Origin: an uncultured Lachnospiraceae bacterium | Lineage (GTDB): Bacteria > Bacillota > Clostridia > Lachnospirales > Lachnospiraceae | Length of the DNA: 12,235 bases | NCBI GenBank assembly: GCA_937910785.1 | Contig: CALDLG010000194.1 | Location: forward strand, 1 to 12,235 | Reading direction: 5' to 3' | Shown here: positions 1 through 5,878 of the stretch, piece after piece | Layout: each line of letters starts with the position of its first letter | How positions within the stretch are numbered: the stretch's first letter is position 1 | Notes under the pieces: generated by a model | Told to the model about the DNA's origin: nothing | Database searches by the model: none | The model's input: the letters and a program-made list of their open reading frames with translations, nothing else | Position numbers and translations under genes: made by a program

Positions 1-82
1 TTTCCGAAGTCAGACGCAAGGGAATATTTTGTGCAATCTGCCTTTACAGTTTATTCAGTGCGCCTTTTGACGCCTGAACCTG

Positions 83-109
83 AAAAAAGCTCAGCTTACG
101 CCGAGCTTT
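83..109 (-). terminator. Intrinsic terminator of the HAD phosphatase gene
   Basis: On the minus strand a 10-pair stem (arms 109-100 and 95-86, one G-T wobble) with a 4-base loop is followed directly by a run of T (88-83). The upstream arm lies inside the last codons of the HAD gene, and the TGA stop (93-91) sits in the downstream arm. This is a textbook Rho-independent terminator and marks the end of the minus-strand unit that begins near 4640. Confidence 0.88.
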
Positions 110-693
110 CTCAGTTCCTCCATAGCCTGCTCCTGATTCCGAAACAGGATCGTATGTATCCCGAAGGCTTCCGCTCCGGTCAGGTTCTTCTGCGTATCAT
201 CCAGAAAAACGCATTCCTCCGGAACGAGCCCATACCGGTCGATCAGAATCTGATAGATTTCCGGCATCGGCTTGATTACCTTCTCCTTCCAGGAAAGAAT
301 TCCTCCGTCCAGATAGGGCAGAAAATCCAGTGCTTTCGCGCACTCCTTCTCGGCTCTTTCGGAAAAATTGGATAAATACAGCGTACGATAGCCCTTCCGT
401 TTCAGTTCCTGTATCCAGGGAATCGCGTAATCGTTTCGAACGACCATTCCCTCCACATCGGTAAGACATCTGCGGATATCCGCCTCCATCTCCGGATCGT
501 TTTCAATAAATTTCCGTATGATTTCCTCAGAGGTCATCTCGCCCCTGTCATATTCGTTCCATGCATCACTTTTCACCGTCGCCTCCGCAAGCCGCCTCAG
601 CTTTTCACCCGTATAGCCAAAGCTTCTGTAGTGCGCTTCCCATGTGAAATCCGCAAGCACGTTGCCGATATCGAAAATAATTGTTGTGATCAT
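91..693 (-). CDS. HAD-superfamily hydrolase, subfamily IA, YihX-like phosphatase
   Basis: A 200-residue cytosolic phosphatase of the HAD superfamily. All four motifs are visible: the nucleophile Asp8 in FDIGNVL, Ser109 in LYLSNFS (motif II), Lys141 in VIKPMPEIY (motif III) and Asp165-Asp166 in VFLDDTQKN (motif IV). The helical cap lies between about residues 15 and 90. The DxGNV form of motif I, with Gly in place of the second Asp, is typical of the YihX group, whose E. coli member acts on alpha-glucose-1-phosphate; the substrate here cannot be read from sequence. An upstream in-frame ATG at 747 would add 18 residues, but the start at 693 is preferred because GGAGG lies six bases before it and HAD proteins begin right at motif I. 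It follows the LysR gene by about 90 bases with no clear terminator between, so it is probably the last gene of the met-type operon. Confidence 0.9.
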   Translation of the reverse strand: MITTIIFDIGNVLADFTWEAHYRSFGYTGEKLRRLAEATVKSDAWNEYDRGEMTSEEIIRKFIENDPEMEADIRRCLTDVEGMVVRNDYAIPWIQELKRKGYRTLYLSNFSERAEKECAKALDFLPYLDGGILSWKEKVIKPMPEIYQILIDRYGLVPEECVFLDDTQKNLTGAEAFGIHTILFRNQEQAMEELRKLGVS

Positions 694-783
694 ATGAATT
701 CCTCCGCCTTTTCTTCTTCCTGTTTTCATGTACCTTCCTGATTCCATGCATGATCCCGTACACTTATCTCTTACAGCCTCCGT

Positions 784-1671
784 TCACTGTTCATGAAACA
801 GCCGCAGCAGATTTTCGGTGGCCGCGGACACCGGATTTTTCCGATCCGTTACGACACAGAAATGCCTTTTCGGAATGATCCTGTTCAAATGGAGCTCAAA
901 CAGCCGTCCGTCCTCCAGATATTCTTCCGCAAAATCCCGGACAACACAGCCGACGCCAAGATTTCTCAGCGCAAACTGTACGATCATCTCACTGGTTGCC
1001 AGTTCGAACTCCGGATGAATCTTCACATGATTTTCTGACAGAAACTTCTCCATATGCCTTCCTGTGCTCGTGATTCCTTCCAGAAAAATCATCGGCATTT
1101 TTTCAAGCTCCTGCAGAGCCAGTATTTTATTCTTATAGGAAATGAATTTTCTACCCGCCACGAAAATATCCTCGATCTCCCGCACATTCTCGGAGCAGAC
1201 CGAAGCCGTTTCCTCAAACGGCGTACTGACAACCCCAAAATCAATCCGGCCCTCCTGCAGATTCCGCAGTGTTTCCGGCGTCGGGGCATTCGTCACCGCA
1301 ACCCGGATGCCGGGATACCGTTCGTGGAAGCGTTCCAGATAAGGAAGGAGATAAAACTGCAGCGTCATATCGCTGGCTCCGATATGAATCTCCCCCAGCT
1401 CCAGATTCAGCATCTGTTTTAACTTTTTTTCACCGAGCGCAAACTGCTCGCAGCCTCTGGCGGCATAATGATAGAGCAGTTCTCCCTCCTTCGTCAGTCT
1501 GATGCCTCTCGACGCCCTGACAAAAAGCTTCGTGCCAAGCGCTGCCTCCAGCTGTCTTACGGACTGGCTGACCGCCGGCTGGGAAATCGCAAGCTCTTCC
1601 GCCGCCGCCGTCAGACTGCCGCTTTTCGCTACATAATAAAAAACCTTATAGTATTCTAAATGACCGATCAT
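784..1671 (-). CDS. LysR-family transcriptional regulator
   Basis: A 295-residue LysR-type regulator of usual family length. The N-terminal winged helix-turn-helix occupies about residues 4-62: SGSLTAAAEELAIS, then the recognition helix around QPAVSQSVRQLEAALG, then the wing LFVRASRGIRLTKEG. A linker helix follows, and the two-lobed effector-binding domain runs from about residue 88 to 293. A GTG at 1680 could add three residues. The ATG at 1671 is preferred because AAAGAG lies eight bases upstream of it and would overlap the GTG start. The gene lies 61 bases downstream of the metQ-like gene on the same strand, separated by a hairpin, with no strong promoter of its own visible. LysR proteins commonly control adjacent transport genes in response to a small ligand, so control of this importer (sulfur or methionine metabolism) is a reasonable inference, not shown. 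Confidence 0.93.
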   Translation of the reverse strand: MIGHLEYYKVFYYVAKSGSLTAAAEELAISQPAVSQSVRQLEAALGTKLFVRASRGIRLTKEGELLYHYAARGCEQFALGEKKLKQMLNLELGEIHIGASDMTLQFYLLPYLERFHERYPGIRVAVTNAPTPETLRNLQEGRIDFGVVSTPFEETASVCSENVREIEDIFVAGRKFISYKNKILALQELEKMPMIFLEGITSTGRHMEKFLSENHVKIHPEFELATSEMIVQFALRNLGVGCVVRDFAEEYLEDGRLFELHLNRIIPKRHFCVVTDRKNPVSAATENLLRLFHEQ

Positions 1672-1691
1672 CGCTTTCACTCTTTAACGAA

Positions 1692-1718
1692 CATCCCCGG
1701 AAATAATCTCCGGGGATG
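1692..1718 (-). terminator. Hairpin between metQ and the LysR gene, probable leaky terminator
   Basis: A perfect 10-pair inverted repeat (arms 1692-1701 and 1709-1718, 7-base loop) lies 15 bases after the metQ stop. Two G-T pairs can extend it. The T-rich tail on the minus strand is short and broken (TTCGTT), and the LysR ribosome binding site follows within about 20 bases. It would stop part of the transcription and let the rest read into the LysR gene, keeping the regulator below the transporter. It could instead be an mRNA 3'-end stabiliser. Confidence 0.62.
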
Positions 1719-1732
1719 CCTTCATTCATACT

Positions 1733-2668
1733 TTAATTTTTAGCCGGAATAACCGCTCCGTTAAAATGATCGGTTATAAACTGCCGGATTTCGTCGGACT
1801 GTAAAATCTCCACCAGCTTTTTAATCGACTCATTGTCCTTGTTTGTTTCCGTTACCGTAATAATATTGGCATATTCGGAATCCTCACCCTCTCTCATCAG
1901 GTAAGAGGTCGTATCGATGCTCGCCTCCAGCGCTCTGTTGACATTAACGAAATACGCGTCAAAGTCAGCTGCGGAAGGAATGATATTGGCCTGGTCCATC
2001 TCCACAATTTCGATCGGAATCAGGTATTCATCGATCTTCTGAATGGAAGCGTCAATCGCCGTCATATCCGGATTCAGCTTGATGAAACCTTCCGTTTCCA
2101 ATACCTTCAGCGCTCTGTATTCGTTGGAGGAATCGTTGGGAATGGCAATTACCGCATTCTCCGGCAATTCTTCCTTCGACGCATACTTATCCGAGAAACA
2201 TGCATAGGGCTCAATATGAATGCCGCCCATGCTGTAAAGGGTCGCCCCCATCTCCTCTTCGATACTCTCCATCGCCGGAACATGCATGAAATATGCAAAA
2301 TCAATCTCTCCGTCGATCAGCATATCGTTCCATGTAGCATCCCATGTCGTGGATACGATATCAAGCTCGATGCCTTCCGCCGCCAGCAGATCGGAAGCCG
2401 CTTCCAGAATCTCACTGTGGGGCGTCAGATCGCATACCGCTTTCAATACTGTCTTTTCTCCGGATGCATCCTGTGCATCACCGGTCTGTTCGTCCGCGGA
2501 TTCCGCTTTGTCCGTACTTTCCGCCGCCGTATCCTCCGCGTTCGTGTCCGCCGCATCCGCGGCATTGTCCGTCGTGTTTCCTGCTTCATCTGCCCCGTTA
2601 CCGCATCCGGTCAAAAACGCGGATGCCGTCATGGCAGTCATCAGCAGCACTGCAAGTTTCCTTTTCAT
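1733..2668 (-). CDS. metQ: MetQ/NlpA-family substrate-binding lipoprotein of an ABC importer
   Basis: A 311-residue membrane-anchored solute-binding protein. The signal peptide (residues 1-21: positive MKRK, hydrophobic LAVLLM) ends in the lipobox LTGC with Cys22 as the acylated residue. Residues 23-72 form a low-complexity linker rich in Ala, Asp, Glu and Thr with about 15 acidic residues. The NlpA domain fills the rest, with landmarks LTPHSEILEAA, FAYFMHVPAMESI, VIAIPNDSSNEYRAL and FVNVNRALEAS. Typical MetQ proteins are 260-280 residues, so the excess is mostly linker. AGGAG precedes the start by seven bases. It is the third gene of the metN-metI-metQ cluster and delivers substrate to the MetI-MetN complex. 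Methionine is the expected ligand, but the ligand-pocket region departs from the usual YFQH pattern, so a related amino acid or sulfur compound is possible. Confidence 0.9.
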   Translation of the reverse strand: MKRKLAVLLMTAMTASAFLTGCGNGADEAGNTTDNAADAADTNAEDTAAESTDKAESADEQTGDAQDASGEKTVLKAVCDLTPHSEILEAASDLLAAEGIELDIVSTTWDATWNDMLIDGEIDFAYFMHVPAMESIEEEMGATLYSMGGIHIEPYACFSDKYASKEELPENAVIAIPNDSSNEYRALKVLETEGFIKLNPDMTAIDASIQKIDEYLIPIEIVEMDQANIIPSAADFDAYFVNVNRALEASIDTTSYLMREGEDSEYANIITVTETNKDNESIKKLVEILQSDEIRQFITDHFNGAVIPAKN

Positions 2669-2696
2669 AATTTTTCTCCTCTTTTCTTCTTATATT

Positions 2697-2725
2697 CATT
2701 TAAGCAGCTTTCGCCGCCTTAAATG
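2697..2725 (-). other. Strong RNA stem-loop with GAAA tetraloop upstream of metQ
   Basis: On the minus strand an 8-pair outer stem (CATTTAAG with CTTAAATG) continues through one bulged G into four more pairs closed by a GAAA tetraloop, a GNRA type. There is no T run after it, so it is not a terminator. It lies in the 103-base metI-metQ spacer, ending about 28 bases before the metQ start. An mRNA-stabilising or processing element that raises binding-protein output is the likeliest role, by inference. Confidence 0.6.
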
Positions 2726-2743
2726 CTCTCATGAATGTCTGAC

Positions 2744-2763
2744 CTCACCGTATTTACCGTGAG
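2744..2763 (-). other. Second inverted repeat just after the metI stop
   Basis: The 20-base element reads as two arms CTCAC and GTGAG, a one-base mismatch, then further pairing GT/AC around an AT-rich centre. It starts nine bases after the metI stop codon on the minus strand and has no T tail. It could be a weaker hairpin protecting the upstream metN-metI mRNA, or a dyad protein-binding site. Role unknown. Confidence 0.4.
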
Positions 2764-2771
2764 TGTCTTCA

Positions 2772-3482
2772 TTATATTAAATGACGTTTTTTCAAAATCA
2801 GCTTGGATATGGTATCTCCGACCAGCTGTACTGCCTGTACAATCACGATCAGCACGACAATCGTCGCAAACAGCAGGTCGTGCTGGAATCTCGTATATCC
2901 GTATGTAACCGCGATATAACCAATTCCACCGGCACCGAAGCTTCCCGCCAGCGCCGTCATGGAAATAACGATCACAACCGCATTCGTAAAGGCCCTGATC
3001 AGGGACGGCAGCGTTTCGGGAACCATAATTGTAAAAAGAATCCTGAAATTGCCGCTTCCCATCGCCTTCGCCGCTTCGATTTTTCCCTTATCGAGCTCCA
3101 GCAGACTGCTCTCCACAAGCCTTGCAAAAAGCGGCACGCAGCTCGCCACAAGTGAGATAATGCAGGCATTGGAACCGTAAGATTTCCCGACTAACGCCCT
3201 TGCCACCGGCAGCATGACGATGATGATAATCACCTGAGGCAGCGAACGGAAGCAGTTGATGACCGCCCCCAGAAGCGTATGCAGAATTTTGCAGGGCATC
3301 AGCCCTTCCCTGCTCGTCATCACGAGCACCAGACCGAGCAGAATACCGAATACCAGAACGAAAACGGAAGAAACGCCGACCATGTACATCGTTTCGCTGA
3401 TCGCGGGAACCACCTGCTCCCACACCTCCGCGCTGAAGGAATGCTTTAATACTTCCCAAAAAGAATATTTATATAAGCTCAT
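2772..3482 (-). CDS. metI: MetI-type ABC transporter permease
   Basis: A 236-residue inner-membrane permease of the MetI family (usual length about 217), with about five hydrophobic segments: roughly residues 34-55, 70-98, 105-122, 160-185 and 204-224. The coupling EAA loop that docks on the ATPase is at about 136-160 (EAAKAMGSGNFRILFTIMVP). The GAGGIGYIAVTYGYTRF stretch at 183-199 is a MetI-family signature. It forms a homodimer spanning the membrane and takes substrate from the MetQ-like lipoprotein. The start codon overlaps the metN stop by four bases (ATGA), and AGGAGG inside the metN end lies seven bases upstream, so translation is coupled. The first 20 residues are slightly longer than in typical members. 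The assignment is firm; the exact substrate is inferred from the family. Confidence 0.94.
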   Translation of the reverse strand: MSLYKYSFWEVLKHSFSAEVWEQVVPAISETMYMVGVSSVFVLVFGILLGLVLVMTSREGLMPCKILHTLLGAVINCFRSLPQVIIIIVMLPVARALVGKSYGSNACIISLVASCVPLFARLVESSLLELDKGKIEAAKAMGSGNFRILFTIMVPETLPSLIRAFTNAVVIVISMTALAGSFGAGGIGYIAVTYGYTRFQHDLLFATIVVLIVIVQAVQLVGDTISKLILKKRHLI

Positions 3483-4264
3483 TCCGTCTCCTCCTGCCAG
3501 TAATCGCTTCTGAACTTGTTATAAACACCGATAAAGTTTCTGGCCGTAGCGCACCGGGGATTCCGGAAGATATCCTTTACCGGTCCCTGCTCCAGAATCT
3601 TCCCGTCCTCCATGACGGCCATTCGGTGACAGGTATATTTAATGACTTCCAGCTCATGAGTAATCAGAATAATTGTCAGCCCAAGCTTCTTATTGATTTC
3701 TTTCAGCAAATCGAGTACGGAAAGCGTCGTCTGTGGGTCGAGCGCGCTCGTCGCTTCATCCGAAAGAAGAACATCCGGGTGATTCGCCAGAGCTCTGGCG
3801 ATTCCGACTCTCTGTTTCTGGCCGCCGGAAAGCTCTCCCGGATAGGAATGTTTTTTTTCCGTCAGCCCTACCAGATTCAGCATTTCCTCCACCCTCGCAT
3901 CGGCTTCTTTCGAAGACGTCCCTGTCATTTTCAGGGGATAGGCAATGTTCTGGGCAACCGTCATGGAATCAAACAGATTAAACTGCTGGAAAATCATGCC
4001 GATTTTTCTTCTCTGTGCATTCAGTTCCTTTTTCCCAAGCGAGGTAATCTCCTGACTCCCGATTCTGATGCTTCCGCTGTCCGGTTCCTCCAGCCGGTTG
4101 ATACATCTGACAAATGTCGATTTTCCCGCGCCGCTGAATCCGACGATGCCGTATATTTCTCCCTTTTCCACAGTCAGATCGATGCCCTTCAGGACTTCAA
4201 TCTTCTGCTTTTTCGTATGAAATGTTTTGTATAGCTGCTTTACTTCAATAAATTTTTCTTCCAT
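3479..4264 (-). CDS. metN: MetN-type ABC transporter ATPase lacking the C-terminal regulatory (NIL) domain
   Basis: A 261-residue cytosolic ATPase that powers import through MetI. Walker A is GFSGAGKST (42-50), the Q-loop IFQQFNLF (91-98), the ABC signature LSGGQKQR (145-152), Walker B LLSDEATSALD (166-176, catalytic Glu170) and the switch His203. The core is closest to the MetN branch, with LTIILITHELEVIKY and an end-of-core VMEDGKILEQGPVKDIF. Many MetN proteins are about 340 residues, with a C-terminal NIL/ACT-like domain that binds methionine and shuts transport down. Here the chain ends about 25 residues after the core, so that feedback domain is absent, not merely cut by a frameshift: the stop coincides with an intact ATGA overlap into metI. 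AAAGG lies six bases before the ATG. Related polar amino-acid ATPases (GlnQ/HisP) are also this short, but the partner genes argue for the Met family. Confidence 0.92.
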   Translation of the reverse strand: MEEKFIEVKQLYKTFHTKKQKIEVLKGIDLTVEKGEIYGIVGFSGAGKSTFVRCINRLEEPDSGSIRIGSQEITSLGKKELNAQRRKIGMIFQQFNLFDSMTVAQNIAYPLKMTGTSSKEADARVEEMLNLVGLTEKKHSYPGELSGGQKQRVGIARALANHPDVLLSDEATSALDPQTTLSVLDLLKEINKKLGLTIILITHELEVIKYTCHRMAVMEDGKILEQGPVKDIFRNPRCATARNFIGVYNKFRSDYWQEETE

Positions 4265-4300
4265 ATAAAACCTTTCCGCCTGTTACCGTCAAACCCGTTC

Positions 4301-4576
4301 TCAGGAAAAGCGCAGCTGTGCCCCTTCCAGATCGGCAACCAGATCTCTTGCCCGGCTTTGATCCGCTTCATTAATATGTACCGTAAAAACACCCTTTTCC
4401 GAAAGATCTCCATCCCGCAGTCTGTTCCACAGCCTGTCCTTCTGCCATTTCATGCAGAAAGAAATGCCGTTTTTCAGAAAAAGCTTCTCGATCTTCTCTT
4501 TCACATCTTCGCTGTAAATTTTGCAGAAAGGTATCTCGTGGTTAAAAAATACACTGTTAAATGCCATTGCCGCCAT
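4301..4576 (-). CDS. Small protein of unknown function, first gene of the met-type operon
   Basis: I do not recognise this 91-residue protein. There is no signal peptide or membrane segment. The pattern suggests a small alpha/beta fold: a strand near 8-20 (VFFNHEIPFCKIY), helix 22-36 (EDVKEKIEKLFLKNG), strand 38-45, strand 62-68 (GVFTVHIN), helix 69-84, and a final strand 86-90. Such a beta-alpha-beta-beta-alpha-beta order resembles ferredoxin-like or DUF2007-like regulatory domains; this is inference. The ATG at 4576 is chosen because GGGGGTG lies five bases upstream. Upstream in-frame starts (ATG at 4600, TTG at 4618) lack a comparable site. It lies about 60 bases after the operon promoter and 36 bases before metN, so it is co-transcribed with the transporter. 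A role in regulating or assisting the transporter is possible but unproven. Confidence 0.72.
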   Translation of the reverse strand: MAAMAFNSVFFNHEIPFCKIYSEDVKEKIEKLFLKNGISFCMKWQKDRLWNRLRDGDLSEKGVFTVHINEADQSRARDLVADLEGAQLRFS

Positions 4577-4643
4577 ACTGCCACCCCCAAATAAACGCAT
4601 TTCCAAAGTCTTTTGCAATGTACTTTACGCTGAACTTCTCACC

Positions 4644-4673
4644 ATTATATACTATATGCTGTGTGCTTGGCAA
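4644..4673 (-). promoter_or_regulatory. Sigma-A promoter of the small gene-metNIQ operon
   Basis: On the minus strand TTGCCA (4673-4668) and a perfect TATAAT (4649-4644) are separated by 18 bases. Transcription would start near 4637, giving a leader of about 60 bases before the 91-residue gene. That is too short for a SAM (S-box) or T-box riboswitch. It is the best promoter seen on the minus strand here. Confidence 0.75.
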
Positions 4674-4683
4674 GGAAATTTCC
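4674..4683. promoter_or_regulatory. Palindrome abutting the -35 box, candidate operator
   Basis: GGAAATTTCC is a perfect 10-base palindrome placed directly upstream of the -35 box of the met-type operon promoter. That position suits an activator that touches RNA polymerase, for example the LysR protein encoded in the same operon. A 10-base palindrome can occur by chance, so this is a candidate only. Confidence 0.35.
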
Positions 4684-4787
4684 ATATTGTGTGCTACAGT
4701 ATGATGCACCGTTGCAGGCCGCATTCCGCTTCGCCGGTTTTTCGGCCGGACTTCACGAAGCTTTCCGAAAAGTTTGCGCTTTCTATG

Positions 4788-5693
4788 TCATGGTATTAAT
4801 TTCAGTATATTTCGAATTCCATCTGCCACGCCGTCCTCGTCGTGGTGGCCGGTGATATAATCGGCAGCCTCTTTACAGGCCTTTGACGCATTGGCCATGG
4901 CGATGCCGCAGCCAGCGTATCGTATCATATCGATATCATTGTCCGCATCCCCGAAGGCGGCCGTTTCCTCCCTTTTCAGACCGAGCAGCTCCGTGAAAAA
5001 AACAAGCCCTGCCTTTTTTCCGGCATTTCGGTTGGCAATCTCTACAAGATTCCGAATTGACGATGTTATGTAAACTTCATCGGATGCTTTTTGTATTTTC
5101 TCCCACACGTTCCTCTGAATCGCTTCATTCCGAACGACCATATCCATGCTGTCCAGACGGTGCTTATTCTCATGGATAAAACGCACGATATCGTCCACCC
5201 CCTGTCTGGTCGTCCGCACATATTCCACGGCCTGCGGCGTAACGCCATAGGACACGGGGTCATGCAGGAAATCTTTTCCGGCATAGGCAACTCCGTCGAT
5301 AAACGCCTCGTAAGTCACGGGATCTCCTTCGGTTGCCCTCATAACCGCTTCCGCGGCCGTTTCCGAAAGCCGGTACCGCTTCAGACAGTTGCCGGTGGGC
5401 ACATGATACATGGCGGCTCCGTTTAACGTAATCGCATATTCCACACCGGGCAGTTCCACCATATCCCGCGGCAGCGTATCGAAAGCGCGGCCGCTGGCAA
5501 TAATCACATGAACGCCCGACGCGATCACTTCTTTCAACGCCTGTCTGTTCTTCTCCGACAGGCGGCCTTCTCTGTTCAGGGTGGTGCGGTCCATATCTAA
5601 TGCGATACATCTTGTTGTCGTGTCCGGCTCTGCGGCGGACGGAGCCGCATTTTCACCGCATGCTGTCGTTTTATTAATATTCATACGTTTCAT
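4788..5693 (-). CDS. Cof-type HAD-IIB phosphatase
   Basis: A 301-residue cytosolic phosphatase of the Cof/YidA group, which typically removes phosphate from sugar phosphates or related metabolites. Motif I is ALDMDRTTL with nucleophile Asp33 and Asp35, motif II is Ser67 in VIIASGR, the Lys motif is at 226-227 (NAGKKAGL), and motif IV is FGDADNDIDM (247-256). The large C2-type cap lies between about 90 and 215. The usual DMDGT is DMDRT here. A tail of about 27 residues with no recognised motif precedes the domain. The ATG at 5693 is chosen because AGGAAGG lies just upstream; an alternative at 5684 trims three residues, and the ATG at 5813 would add 40 Gly/Arg-rich residues that look non-coding. 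It lies 185 bases after the GH95 gene on the same strand, so a joint sugar-catabolic role is plausible. Confidence 0.88.
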   Translation of the reverse strand: MKRMNINKTTACGENAAPSAAEPDTTTRCIALDMDRTTLNREGRLSEKNRQALKEVIASGVHVIIASGRAFDTLPRDMVELPGVEYAITLNGAAMYHVPTGNCLKRYRLSETAAEAVMRATEGDPVTYEAFIDGVAYAGKDFLHDPVSYGVTPQAVEYVRTTRQGVDDIVRFIHENKHRLDSMDMVVRNEAIQRNVWEKIQKASDEVYITSSIRNLVEIANRNAGKKAGLVFFTELLGLKREETAAFGDADNDIDMIRYAGCGIAMANASKACKEAADYITGHHDEDGVADGIRNILKLIP

Positions 5694-5849
5694 CTTCCTT
5701 CCTGCATATGGATTCTTCGTCGGTATATCGGCCGGCCCATTCCCGGTCATTTCCACCGCAGACGAGCACTCCCCTCCGGCGGCTCCCCACGAAGCCCCGC
5801 GGCCCCGTATCATACATAAGGCTTACCCGGTCTTCTTTTTGTCCTGACA

Positions 5850-5872
5850 GAAAACGCCCTTTTGTGGTTTTC
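5850..5872 (-). terminator. Weak hairpin after the GH95 gene
   Basis: A short inverted repeat (GAAAAC with GTTTTC, one extra pair past a bulge) begins seven bases after the GH95 stop on the minus strand. It lacks a T run, so it is at best a weak terminator or mRNA end. Read-through into the Cof-type gene is likely. Confidence 0.25.
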
Positions 5873-5878
5873 AAAGTC

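Noticed and set aside
2216..2762. Overlapping plus-strand frames opposite metQ
   Set aside because: They arise from the repetitive Ala/Asp/Thr codons of the lipoprotein linker read in reverse, giving Arg/Pro/Ser-rich nonsense.
2771..2776. TATAAT on the minus strand at the metI stop, possible internal promoter for metQ
   Set aside because: No acceptable -35 lies 16-18 bases upstream, and AT-rich stop regions give such hexamers by chance.
4690..4787. GC-rich inverted repeats after the Cof-type gene, possible terminator or riboswitch
   Set aside because: Several short pairings are possible but none has a T run, and no SAM, T-box or other riboswitch core could be recognised.
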